DNA of 23,618 bases from Candidatus Poseidoniaceae archaeon (lineage in GTDB: Archaea; Thermoplasmatota; Poseidoniia; Poseidoniales; Poseidoniaceae), in assembly GCA_022424925.1 (NCBI GenBank), contig JAKMGM010000108.1, positions 1 through 23,618 on the forward strand, given 5' to 3'. Made by a program: the position numbers and the translations under genes. Under the pieces are notes generated by a model. That model was not told the origin of the DNA, ran no database searches, and worked only from the letters and a program-made list of their open reading frames with translations. This document shows positions 14,349-21,467 of the stretch, one piece after another (the first letter of the stretch is position 1; the number at the start of each line of letters is the position of its first letter).

Positions 14349-15287
14349 ATGAGCAATCAACGCGGAAAAATAGCAGTTATCGGAGCCGGAAATGTTGGGG
14401 CAACCTGTGCATTCGTCCTTGCACAAATGAAAGTCGCTGACATTGTTCTTCTCGATATTTATGAAGGATTTGCAAAAGGGAAAGCCCTTGACATGTCACA
14501 GAATGCTCAAGTATTGAATTACGACGGCACAATCACAGGTACTTCAGACTACAACGATATTGCTGGTGCAAGTGTCGTTGTTGTCACGTCCGGTTTTCCA
14601 CGTCAGCCTGGTATGACTCGTGAAGATTTGATTGCGAAGAATGCTGACATCGTACAACAGGTTGGCGAGGGTATACGTGACCATGCTCCTGACTCTACCA
14701 TCGTGATGGTCACCAATCCTCTTGATTTGATGACGTATCACATGCAAAAGGTCACAGGTTTCCCTGCAAACCGCGTATGCGGACAAGCAGGGATCTTAGA
14801 CAGCGCAAGAATGACGCATTTCGTTGCAAAGGCCGTAGGATGCTCAGAAGAAGATGTCCAAGCGATGGTTTTGGGTGGCCACGGCGACACCATGGTCCCC
14901 CTTCCGCGCTTCACAACCGTTGGAGGTATTGCTATCACTCATCTTCTCGATGAGGCAACCATAGATGCAATTTGCCAACGAACTGCTTCCGGCGGCGGTG
15001 AAATTGTCAAGCTTCTTGAACGCGGCTCTGCTTTTTATGCGCCTGGTTCTGCCGCAGCAATCATGGCAGAAGCCATCCTTAACGACCGGAAGCGACTGAT
15101 TCCCGCTTCTGCTCAACTAACCGGCCAGTATGGACTGGACGATGTTTACATCGGCGTTCCTGTCATCTTAGGTGCCGGAGGCATTGAGCGGATTATCGAA
15201 CTGGAATTAAGTGGTGAAGAGCTTGAATCCCTTCAGGGCTCAGGAAACTTCTACAAGTCTCAACTCAGTGAGTTACTTGGCTACTGA
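14349..15287 (+). CDS. mdh: Malate dehydrogenase, LDH-like (type 3)
   Basis: Interconverts malate and oxaloacetate with NAD(H) in the citric acid cycle. The 312 residues show IAVIGAGNVGATCAFVLA (8-25) with Asp36 at the end of strand two (NAD preference), the mobile loop SGFPRQPGMTREDL (81-94) in which Arg85 marks malate rather than lactate use, VTNPLDLM (121-128), the substrate Arg154 in LDSAR, and GHGDTMVPLPR with the catalytic His178. ATG at 14349 follows a GAGGGAG ribosome site. The length is normal for the family. The gene is divergent from the transhydrogenase operon and convergent with ygfZ, overlapping its stop by seven bases. The NADH made here is the substrate of the neighbouring transhydrogenase. 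Confidence 0.95.
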   Translation: MSNQRGKIAVIGAGNVGATCAFVLAQMKVADIVLLDIYEGFAKGKALDMSQNAQVLNYDGTITGTSDYNDIAGASVVVVTSGFPRQPGMTREDLIAKNADIVQQVGEGIRDHAPDSTIVMVTNPLDLMTYHMQKVTGFPANRVCGQAGILDSARMTHFVAKAVGCSEEDVQAMVLGGHGDTMVPLPRFTTVGGIAITHLLDEATIDAICQRTASGGGEIVKLLERGSAFYAPGSAAAIMAEAILNDRKRLIPASAQLTGQYGLDDVYIGVPVILGAGGIERIIELELSGEELESLQGSGNFYKSQLSELLGY

Positions 15288-15988
15288 GTCGTACGTAGTA
15301 TCGCAAGTGAATACGCTTCACCGTGTGTCGTTATCGAACCAGGTTCAGTGCTCATTGTTTCGACGCGCATGAGTTTTTTTCCCTGCCGACCTCTTGACAC
15401 CATTCGAGCCAGTATCTCCTGGCCAATGTAACAGCCCTTCGCAGGATGGACGAACGCTGCTAGGCCGGCAGCGAGTGGATGATGAACGCTCGATATTTCG
15501 TAACCGTTCCAAGGAATCGTGTTCTCCACTCTCCATTGTGAAAATTCTTCTTCGCTTCGCATCTCTTCAAATTCAAAGCCAAGCGCAGCAATGAGGATTG
15601 AAAGTTCAGACCCGATGTCCCCCCGTGTCAAACCGTTTGAAGCGCTAAAGGTGCCGACAATTTCATTCACCACTCCATATTCGATGCAATACACATTCTT
15701 ACTCGAAACATCAGTAATCGAAACATCTTGCCCGAGAATTCTTGGGATAACGTGGTCGAGTAGTTTGCTTAACTTGGATGCATGCGAATGCACTGCAAGA
15801 AAATCACCCATGTGAAACACGGTAACGAAATCAATGATTTTGGCTGCCGTCGTGGTGAAAACAGTTTGACGAACTTGGCCTTTTTCAAGGTCAAGAACAT
15901 GGTTTGTGGTGAGCCCATCTATCAATCGAAGACAATCTTTACCGCGCCATACTGTAAGCGCTGAGTCTTTGTAAGCCACTCGTGGCAT
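15281..15988 (-). CDS. ygfZ: YgfZ/IBA57-type folate-dependent Fe-S maturation factor
   Basis: A GcvT-fold protein that helps build or repair [4Fe-4S] clusters, using tetrahydrofolate. The diagnostic motif KGCYIGQE is at 184-191, with Cys186 the functional cysteine, followed by ILARMVSRGRQGKKLMRV (192-209). Early residues (DGLTTNHVLDLEKGQVRQTVFTT, 24-46) match the usual N-terminal region. At 235 residues it is shorter than E. coli YgfZ (326), having lost most of the C-terminal barrel domain. It starts 9 bp after the A-type carrier, mirroring the eukaryotic IBA57-ISA partnership. ATG at 15986-15988 is clear from the N-terminal strand. Confidence 0.85.
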   Translation of the reverse strand: MPRVAYKDSALTVWRGKDCLRLIDGLTTNHVLDLEKGQVRQTVFTTTAAKIIDFVTVFHMGDFLAVHSHASKLSKLLDHVIPRILGQDVSITDVSSKNVYCIEYGVVNEIVGTFSASNGLTRGDIGSELSILIAALGFEFEEMRSEEEFSQWRVENTIPWNGYEISSVHHPLAAGLAAFVHPAKGCYIGQEILARMVSRGRQGKKLMRVETMSTEPGSITTHGEAYSLAILRTTQ

Positions 15989-15997
15989 GTATCTACC

Positions 15998-16378
15998 TCA
16001 CGAGAAGGATTCACCACAACCGCAAGATGATTCTGCATTGGGGTTGTTAATTCTAAAACCGCCGCCCATCAAGCGGTCAACATAATCAATTTCGATTCCA
16101 TCGAGCAGATGGCTTGAAGCATTCGGAACAAGAACTCGAAAGCCGTCAATTGTGACCTCTTGACAGCTTTGGTCGGTGTCTTCAACGATTTGTAAATCAT
16201 ACATATAACCTGAGCAACCACCCGATAGAACACCAACGAGTAAAGCCATCGAGCGATCATCACCGAAAGCATCAGCAAGCATTTCTTGGGCCTTGTTCGA
16301 GATACTCAGATTAACATCGACAACCTCTGGAGTCATCAGCTGCACGGGCCCAGATGTTTCGCACGTTCCACAGTCCAT
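15998..16378 (-). CDS. A-type iron-sulfur carrier (IscA/ErpA/SufA family)
   Basis: Carries and transfers Fe-S clusters to client proteins. The 126 residues contain the three family cysteines: Cys55 in SGGCSGYMYDL and Cys119/Cys121 in ESSCGCGESF at the C-terminus. The body (LSISNKAQEMLADAF, 24-38; IDYVDRLMGGGFRINNPNA, 97-115) is typical. An N-terminal extension of about 20 residues begins MDCGTCETSG, adding a CxxC pair not usual in the family. If translation instead starts at the ATG of MTPEVVDVNL (residue 15), that pair is lost; neither start has a strong ribosome site. It lies 58 bp after the TPR protein and 9 bp before ygfZ, so the three probably form an operon. Confidence 0.88.
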   Translation of the reverse strand: MDCGTCETSGPVQLMTPEVVDVNLSISNKAQEMLADAFGDDRSMALLVGVLSGGCSGYMYDLQIVEDTDQSCQEVTIDGFRVLVPNASSHLLDGIEIDYVDRLMGGGFRINNPNAESSCGCGESFS

Positions 16379-16436
16379 GCTCTACCCAATCGGCTCTTCT
16401 CTATGAACCTGTTTCTCAAAAGTGACTTTGAATGGG

Positions 16437-18980
16437 TTATCTGCGCTTTTTCTTTCTTTCGACTTCTTTGAGGAGAATTCCACATCGGCGTATCTGCTCT
16501 TTGGCGCGTTTAGCTTCTTCATCCGTCAAGCCTCGTGGTACTGACTGTTCGAAGCATTTGATAGCATCTTGATACCGCTCCATTTCAGCATAGGCACTAC
16601 CCATATTGTAGAGTGTTTTTCCTTGTACTTGAGCGGGCCGTATGAGCATGGCTTGGTGGTAGGCCTCAACACACTTTGGATAATCCTCAAGATAGTAGAA
16701 TGCATTCCCGCGTCCGTTGAGGATTCGCATCAACATTTCGTCATCACCCGTGAAGGAGGGCAAGGCACGGTCAAAACAGGAAAGTGCTTCATTGAATTTG
16801 CCGTCAGCAATGAGACCAACACCCTGATTGTACCAGGCAATGTCTTGGTTTGCTACAGAACTTGAATCCACTTCCGCATTGGCATTGTTCGATACCAAAC
16901 GCTGGGCATCCGCTGCCGCTTGTGTGAGGTCAAAGGTTGGTTCAGGTGGGGTTTGAGGTTCGAGAACCGGCAACGTTCGCTGATTAAGCGCATTTGCTGA
17001 CTCGAGCAATATCGAAGAATCCTCCTGTGGTGTTATCGCAACAGCTTGCTGTGTTTGTTGATTCGATGATTGTAATCCGAGAGCATTCATGTAAAAATCG
17101 GCTTGTTCTTCTCCGGGGTCACTCTCGGCATCCGGATGCGATAGAGCCGGAGCAGGTGCTTGAGGTTCAGGCTGCACATGTTGCACGACTGTCGGTTCTG
17201 GCAGGGTTTCGACGTGTTGATCTTGTTGGCTCTGCTCATTTGTAATACCTTCCAAAGTGTCTGCTTTACGATGGCATTTCTCAGCCGTCGCTAAATCACC
17301 TGCAGATTCGAGAGACCGAGCGAGTCCTCTCCATGTAGCCGCATTTGTTCCATCGCGTTTAATCATAGACTTCCAAACAGTCACAGCCTGCACATCGTTT
17401 TTGGCGGCGGTGTAGGCACGTGCGTGAAGTTCACTTTCTCCGTCGCCAAGAAACTCCAGAGCTTCCAATGCAAGATGCGGTCCTTCGGGCAATGTTGGTG
17501 GTATACCTTGCACGCTTTCCAGTACATGTGCTTCGCCTTCTGCCAACTCAACAAGAACACGTATGAATTCATTTCGAATGTCATGATTGGGTTGCAGTCG
17601 CAGTACTGTTCTTGTGGCATCAAGGAAGTTTGTGATGTCGCCGGTTTCATGGCATAACTGGCTGCACTTCATCGCCGCTTTGAGATAGTCGTTTTGGACA
17701 CGCATTGCTTTGACATAGCATTCAATAGCATTCGAGGCGTTTCCTTGGCGTTGATGGATGGAACCCAAATTGAACCAACCTGAACCCTGATTTGGGTCGA
17801 GTGATTGCGCGTGTTCCAAGGCAGAAATTGCATGGTCGTCCAAATCCATGCGTGCCATTGCACCACCGGCAATTCGCCATGCCCCTGCATGGTTCGCACC
17901 CGTTGTTTTGAGGTGCGGACTGAGCAGTTCAAGGGCAGACTTCGGGTCACCTGCACGAATCATCCCAGTTGCTTGTTCGACCATTTCATCGAGATTTTGA
18001 GGCGCCGGTATCTCCGCTTCGATCAATGGTTCGACGATTGCTGGTTCGCTGACTTCCGGTTCGATAGTTCCGGCCTGCTCGAGAACCTGCTGAATTTCTT
18101 GAGTTGCTGCGACCACTGTTGCCGCCGATTTTAGTTCTTGGTACTCCAAATGTTGGTTTGTATCTTCGTCATGGTGAGACGCTTCAGCCAATACAGCTTC
18201 CCTGTCAGTTACGCCGACTTCCTCCATCGCTTTTTCAACGACGTCTTCTTCAAATCTTTGACTTGGCGTTTGAATGGGCATTGCTTCAAGTGGCATCTTA
18301 AGCCCACTTTCAGCACATCGAGACTTTACATCGAGCAACATTGGATGGCCAGGGAAGAATTCGAGAGCTTTCACAGCCATCTCGTAGGCAGCAGCATCAT
18401 CGCCAATTCGTTCCAACAATGTTGCAATGTTTGCTGTTGCAGGAGCGTTGTTCGGATTGATGTCTAAGCATATTTGGAACGCTTGTCGTGCACCACGGGC
18501 ATCCTGTTCGGCTTCAAGTAGAACGCCACGGTTAAACCATGCCATGTCACATGAAGGGTCGAGTGCAATCGCTTTATTGAACGCTGATAGAGCACCCTTC
18601 GAATCATTTTTACGAGAGCATTCTTCTCCCAATTGCAATAAATAATCTACGTCATTTTCAGTGGTGTCGAGAGGTTGTTCGGATGCCTGCTCCTTCATCT
18701 CTATCCATTTTATGGCTGCTTTTTGCAGTTCATCTTCACGCAGATAGTTATTGTTATCTTCGTCCATGGAATGTGCAAAGGTCAAAAAACTGTCTCTGTC
18801 GTTGATTTCATGTTGTTGTATGACGCGTTCAAGCACATTTTCCGAATAGCCCATTTGCTTCACATCAACATGTTCAATCATGTCACTTAAGCCTGCAGAA
18901 CGCAATGCTGCGGCCATGGATTCAGTTACTGCGTTAGAAACAGCATTCGAGTCACTTGAGGTTTTATCGGACCCGTCCAT
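16437..18980 (-). CDS. Large TPR-repeat protein with two EF-hand calcium loops
   Basis: An 847-residue, acidic, probably cytosolic protein; there is no signal peptide or membrane segment. TPR arrays occur at about 111-225 (for example KGALSAFNKAIALDPSCDMA), 330-480 (DLDDHAISALEHAQSLDPNQ), 505-580 and 715-830 (DYPKCVEAYHQAMLIRP). Two canonical 12-residue EF-hand loops are present: DEDNNNYLREDE (73-84) and DEDTNQHLEYQE (271-282), each with Asp, Asp, Asn and a closing Glu at loop positions 1, 3, 5 and 12. Low-complexity Pro/Gln-rich linkers (about 590-710) separate the last array. It is likely a scaffold whose assembly could respond to calcium; partners are unknown. ATG at 18980 has GGTGA upstream. 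It precedes the Fe-S carrier and ygfZ by 58 bp. Confidence 0.85.
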   Translation of the reverse strand: MDGSDKTSSDSNAVSNAVTESMAAALRSAGLSDMIEHVDVKQMGYSENVLERVIQQHEINDRDSFLTFAHSMDEDNNNYLREDELQKAAIKWIEMKEQASEQPLDTTENDVDYLLQLGEECSRKNDSKGALSAFNKAIALDPSCDMAWFNRGVLLEAEQDARGARQAFQICLDINPNNAPATANIATLLERIGDDAAAYEMAVKALEFFPGHPMLLDVKSRCAESGLKMPLEAMPIQTPSQRFEEDVVEKAMEEVGVTDREAVLAEASHHDEDTNQHLEYQELKSAATVVAATQEIQQVLEQAGTIEPEVSEPAIVEPLIEAEIPAPQNLDEMVEQATGMIRAGDPKSALELLSPHLKTTGANHAGAWRIAGGAMARMDLDDHAISALEHAQSLDPNQGSGWFNLGSIHQRQGNASNAIECYVKAMRVQNDYLKAAMKCSQLCHETGDITNFLDATRTVLRLQPNHDIRNEFIRVLVELAEGEAHVLESVQGIPPTLPEGPHLALEALEFLGDGESELHARAYTAAKNDVQAVTVWKSMIKRDGTNAATWRGLARSLESAGDLATAEKCHRKADTLEGITNEQSQQDQHVETLPEPTVVQHVQPEPQAPAPALSHPDAESDPGEEQADFYMNALGLQSSNQQTQQAVAITPQEDSSILLESANALNQRTLPVLEPQTPPEPTFDLTQAAADAQRLVSNNANAEVDSSSVANQDIAWYNQGVGLIADGKFNEALSCFDRALPSFTGDDEMLMRILNGRGNAFYYLEDYPKCVEAYHQAMLIRPAQVQGKTLYNMGSAYAEMERYQDAIKCFEQSVPRGLTDEEAKRAKEQIRRCGILLKEVERKKKRR

Positions 18981-18998
18981 GGTGTCACCAATACTAAG

Positions 18999-19012
18999 CG
19001 GTTAACCAACCG
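18999..19012. promoter_or_regulatory. Palindromic site in the divergent TPR protein / FMN reductase promoter region
   Basis: CGGTTAACCAACCG has 5-bp inverted arms (CGGTT...AACCG) and also contains the perfect 8-bp palindrome GGTTAACC (19000-19007). It lies 19 bp before the TPR gene and 48-72 bp before the FMN reductase gene, a position suited to an operator. No TATA element could be fixed in the surrounding gap. Confidence 0.25.
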
Positions 19013-19084
19013 GCATAAGCATTGCTTCTCCATGTCTTCCCTTGCTAACACTAGGTTCAAATGCCGCCGACCAAAGTATCAACC

Positions 19085-19642
19085 ATGTCTCAATCTGTCA
19101 CACGAATACTCGGCCTCTCAGGCGAGTACCGACCCACATCCAAAAGTGGAATGCTTGTCCTTCATGCGCTTGAATACGCAAAGTCGAAAGGAGCAGAAAT
19201 TATTTTTTGGGATTGCGCTGAAAAGCCCTTACCTTTTGTGGGTGAAGACGGTTGCTGGGATAACCAGAACGTCAAGGAGTTCCAACAAACTGCATCAGAG
19301 TGTGATGCATTCATCGTCTGCTCGCCAGAATACCACGGTACAATGTCCGGTGTCATGAAGAATACTTTTGATTGGCTCTACGACAAACACATCGGAGGTA
19401 AGCCGTTCGGTTTGATGAGTACACTTGGCGGAATGCAGAATTCAAACACGCTCAACCACATGCGAATAATGCTTCGTTGGTTGCATGCCTGGCCTGTGCC
19501 CGAACAACTCGCTGTAGGGCATGTGAAGGAAGCCTTTGACGAAGATGGAGAACTAACGGAGCAGGATACTGTCAATCGAATGCATCGATTGGTTGATTCA
19601 GTTATGGTCGCCTCAGCCATGCTCTCTTCAAACAAAGTGTGA
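19085..19642 (+). CDS. NADPH-dependent FMN reductase-like flavoprotein
   Basis: A 185-residue flavodoxin-fold reductase that would use NAD(P)H to reduce FMN, quinones or small acceptors. The phosphate loop is GLSGEYRPTSKSGML (10-24) and the family signature SPEYHGTMSGVMKNTFDWL spans 80-98, with GKPFGLMSTLGG (105-116) for the isoalloxazine side. ATG at 19085 matches the usual short N-terminus; ATG at 19061 would add eight residues. It overlaps nothing and is followed after 4 bp by the FGE-fold gene, so the two are likely co-transcribed. The true substrate cannot be told from the sequence. Confidence 0.88.
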   Translation: MSQSVTRILGLSGEYRPTSKSGMLVLHALEYAKSKGAEIIFWDCAEKPLPFVGEDGCWDNQNVKEFQQTASECDAFIVCSPEYHGTMSGVMKNTFDWLYDKHIGGKPFGLMSTLGGMQNSNTLNHMRIMLRWLHAWPVPEQLAVGHVKEAFDEDGELTEQDTVNRMHRLVDSVMVASAMLSSNKV

Positions 19643-19646
19643 TTTC

Positions 19647-20381
19647 ATGGCTGATTCGCGTCCATTTTTCGATGACGAATACGGAGGTCGTTACCTCTTG
19701 GTTGAGCCAGGCCAATTCGTCATGGGTGACGTGAACGGAACACGAATGGAGCAACCTCCTCGTAAAGTTGAACTTACAGAGCCATTTTTTGCGGGTGAGC
19801 GACCGGTCACTCAAGCCCACTGGCAAGCTGTAATGGATTCCAACCCCTCTCGGTTCACCGATGGGTGGGCTGCAGGATTACGTCCCGTTGAACAAGTTTC
19901 ATGGGATGATGCTCAAACATTCATTGATCGCCTCAATCGTGCTGAGCAAGGAATCGAGCGACTTGGATTAACCGGAATATGGAGATTGCCAACGGAATCC
20001 GAATGGGAATATCTCGCTCGAGCAGGCACTACCACTCGATGGTCGTTTGGAGACCGAGACAGTGAACTAAACGACCACGGATGGCATGCCGGTAATTCAG
20101 GTGCTTCCACCCGAGAGGTGGGTCAAAAGAAACCCAACCCTTGGGGCTTCCTCGATCTGCATGGTCAGGTGAGCGAATGGTGTCAAGATTGTTTCGCTTC
20201 CGACTACACTGGCCATGACAACGGTCAGGCACCCTTCTCCAATGATTCTACCCGTCGCGTTCACCGCGGTGGCTCATGGTTTACAGAATCAGATTCTACG
20301 CGTTGTTCATCCAGGGGTTCAGCTCTCAAAGATTCGAAACGCGACGGAATCGGGCTTCGTCTTGTTTGGCAACCCCTATAA
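19647..20381 (+). CDS. FGE-sulfatase (SUMF1) fold protein without the first FGE cysteine
   Basis: A 244-residue protein of the formylglycine-generating-enzyme fold, with PGQFVMGDVNG (21-31), PVTQAHWQAVM (53-63), PVEQVSWDDAQTFIDRLN (80-97), WRLPTESEWEYLARAGT (112-128), NPWGFLDLHGQVSEWCQDC (164-182) and RRVHRGGSWFTE (203-214). True FGE uses two cysteines, one right after GGS[FW]L and one five residues later. Here the first position is Thr/Glu, and only Cys220 (TRCSSR) sits near the second. Sulfatase activation by the known copper-cysteine chemistry is therefore doubtful; many FGE-fold proteins have other roles. ATG at 19647 is chosen because the upstream frame runs through the reductase gene. 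It has no signal peptide, so it acts in the cytoplasm. Confidence 0.85.
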   Translation: MADSRPFFDDEYGGRYLLVEPGQFVMGDVNGTRMEQPPRKVELTEPFFAGERPVTQAHWQAVMDSNPSRFTDGWAAGLRPVEQVSWDDAQTFIDRLNRAEQGIERLGLTGIWRLPTESEWEYLARAGTTTRWSFGDRDSELNDHGWHAGNSGASTREVGQKKPNPWGFLDLHGQVSEWCQDCFASDYTGHDNGQAPFSNDSTRRVHRGGSWFTESDSTRCSSRGSALKDSKRDGIGLRLVWQPL

Positions 20382-20403
20382 TGCATTTGCTCGACCCACA
20401 AGC

Positions 20404-20751
20404 ATGCCTGTACTGTACCACAACCCGCGATGCTCAAAATCACGCCAGGCTTTACAATTCCTTCTTGAAAGAAATGTCGATGTAGACATTTGCTTGTATC
20501 TTAAATCCCCTCTCGACTTTGAAACGTTGCACGACCTTCTTTCTCGGCTCGTTGGTGATATACACCTCGCTGTACGATCAAAGGATAAGGCATTCAAAGC
20601 ATTGGATACATCAGCAGTTGATTTCGCAAACATCGAGGATGTGGCACGGTTTTTATCCGAAAATGCGGAATGCATTGAACGTCCATGGTACGATGACGGG
20701 ACGAACAGTATTATTGCTCGACCTGTTGAGAATTTGGCTCCATATGTATAG
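20404..20751 (+). CDS. ArsC/YfgD-family thioredoxin-fold protein (arsenate reductase-like)
   Basis: A 115-residue protein starting MPVLYHNPRCSKSRQAL; Cys10 in HNPRCSKSR is the catalytic cysteine of the ArsC/YfgD family. The thioredoxin-like middle (DICLYLKSPLDFETLHDLLSRL, 28-49) and the C-terminal RPWYDDG...IIARPVE (93-109) supply the arginines that bind the oxyanion. It may reduce arsenate with glutathione- or glutaredoxin-like partners, but YfgD-type members are poorly characterised. It starts 22 bp after the FGE-fold gene. The 3' end overlaps the convergent PqqD-like gene by 41 bp, a rather long antisense overlap. Confidence 0.85.
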   Translation: MPVLYHNPRCSKSRQALQFLLERNVDVDICLYLKSPLDFETLHDLLSRLVGDIHLAVRSKDKAFKALDTSAVDFANIEDVARFLSENAECIERPWYDDGTNSIIARPVENLAPYV

Positions 20752-21253
20752 GCCTCTCTCGTATTGTTCGAGGTTCGGTATCGTATTTTTGACGCTCATC
20801 AATCGGTCCCAATGTTTGATTGTTTGGCGTTAATCCTGGACCAATATTCCATTTACCGGAATATTTTTCTGAGAGGAGGGTGAGGAGGTTTCTTGATTTG
20901 AGCGCATCAATACCTGCCGCTGTTCGATCTACTGCTGGGGCAATTCCTTCGTTGAAAACTGAATCCATTGCACTGCACACTTCTGGAAATGAACGCGTTC
21001 CATCACATAATTCCCACAGCATGCTGTTCATGTTGTCAAGTGGTCGACGAACTTCACGTGGTGCGCGCATGAACTTTGCAAGGAATCTCTCAAAACGAGT
21101 AAAGCGCTTTTCAATTCTCAAAACGACATGCATACCAGTAACACCATCTTCCTGGATGTGAGGTCCAGCAGACCCTTTCCGAGCCCACCACACGGGCAAC
21201 CTGCACGGATACGTTTCCGAATACCGGTGCGTTTCACTGTCCGCTATATCCAT
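20711..21253 (-). CDS. PqqD-like protein with N- and C-terminal extensions
   Basis: PqqD-type domains bind leader peptides (RiPP recognition element) and present them to radical-SAM enzymes. The core is residues 70-125: RPLDNMNSMLWELCDGTRSF, then PEVCSAMDSVF and a final helix DRTAAGIDALKSRNLLTL. The LCDG motif is highly typical. The 180-residue length is about twice that of PqqD: about 65 residues precede the core (YPCRLPVWWARKG, 15-27) and 50 charged residues follow. No radical-SAM gene or short precursor is seen in the window, so pyrroloquinoline quinone synthesis should not be assumed. ATG at 21253 has GAGGG upstream. It follows the small membrane protein by 9 bp and ends the surface-protein operon. 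Confidence 0.8.
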   Translation of the reverse strand: MDIADSETHRYSETYPCRLPVWWARKGSAGPHIQEDGVTGMHVVLRIEKRFTRFERFLAKFMRAPREVRRPLDNMNSMLWELCDGTRSFPEVCSAMDSVFNEGIAPAVDRTAAGIDALKSRNLLTLLSEKYSGKWNIGPGLTPNNQTLGPIDERQKYDTEPRTIRERPIHMEPNSQQVEQ

Positions 21254-21262
21254 GATGCTCCC

Positions 21263-21442
21263 TCAAAATTCTTTGAACGTCCATATCACCATGACGGACA
21301 TGGCGATTACACCACTGAATGCCACGAAACGTGTCGCTTCCCGTCGTTCTGAAAAGTTCCTCAAAAACCATGTTCCAACACCGCAAACCGCTATGATTGC
21401 CCACAGCAGATACCATGCGGCAGGGTAGGTGTTTGATTCCAT
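21263..21442 (-). CDS. Small two-helix membrane protein
   Basis: A 59-residue protein with two membrane helices (about 7-22 and 35-53) separated by a basic loop with NFSERREATR. I do not recognise the family. The start chosen, ATG at 21440-21442, has AGGG six bases upstream; ATG at 21448 or ATG at 21481 would lengthen it, the latter overlapping the surface protein gene by 14 bp. It lies between the surface protein and the PqqD-like gene with almost no gap, so it is probably translated from the same message and may help either partner at the membrane. Confidence 0.6.
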   Translation of the reverse strand: MESNTYPAAWYLLWAIIAVCGVGTWFLRNFSERREATRFVAFSGVIAMSVMVIWTFKEF

Positions 21443-21467
21443 ATACATCCCTGCATGTAATGGGTTG

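Noticed and set aside
19647..20381. Calling the FGE-fold protein a sulfatase-activating enzyme
   Set aside because: The first catalytic cysteine is absent and no sulfatase is in the window.
20711..21253. Assignment of the PqqD-like gene to pyrroloquinoline quinone synthesis
   Set aside because: No pqqA, pqqC or pqqE is visible and the protein is twice the normal length.
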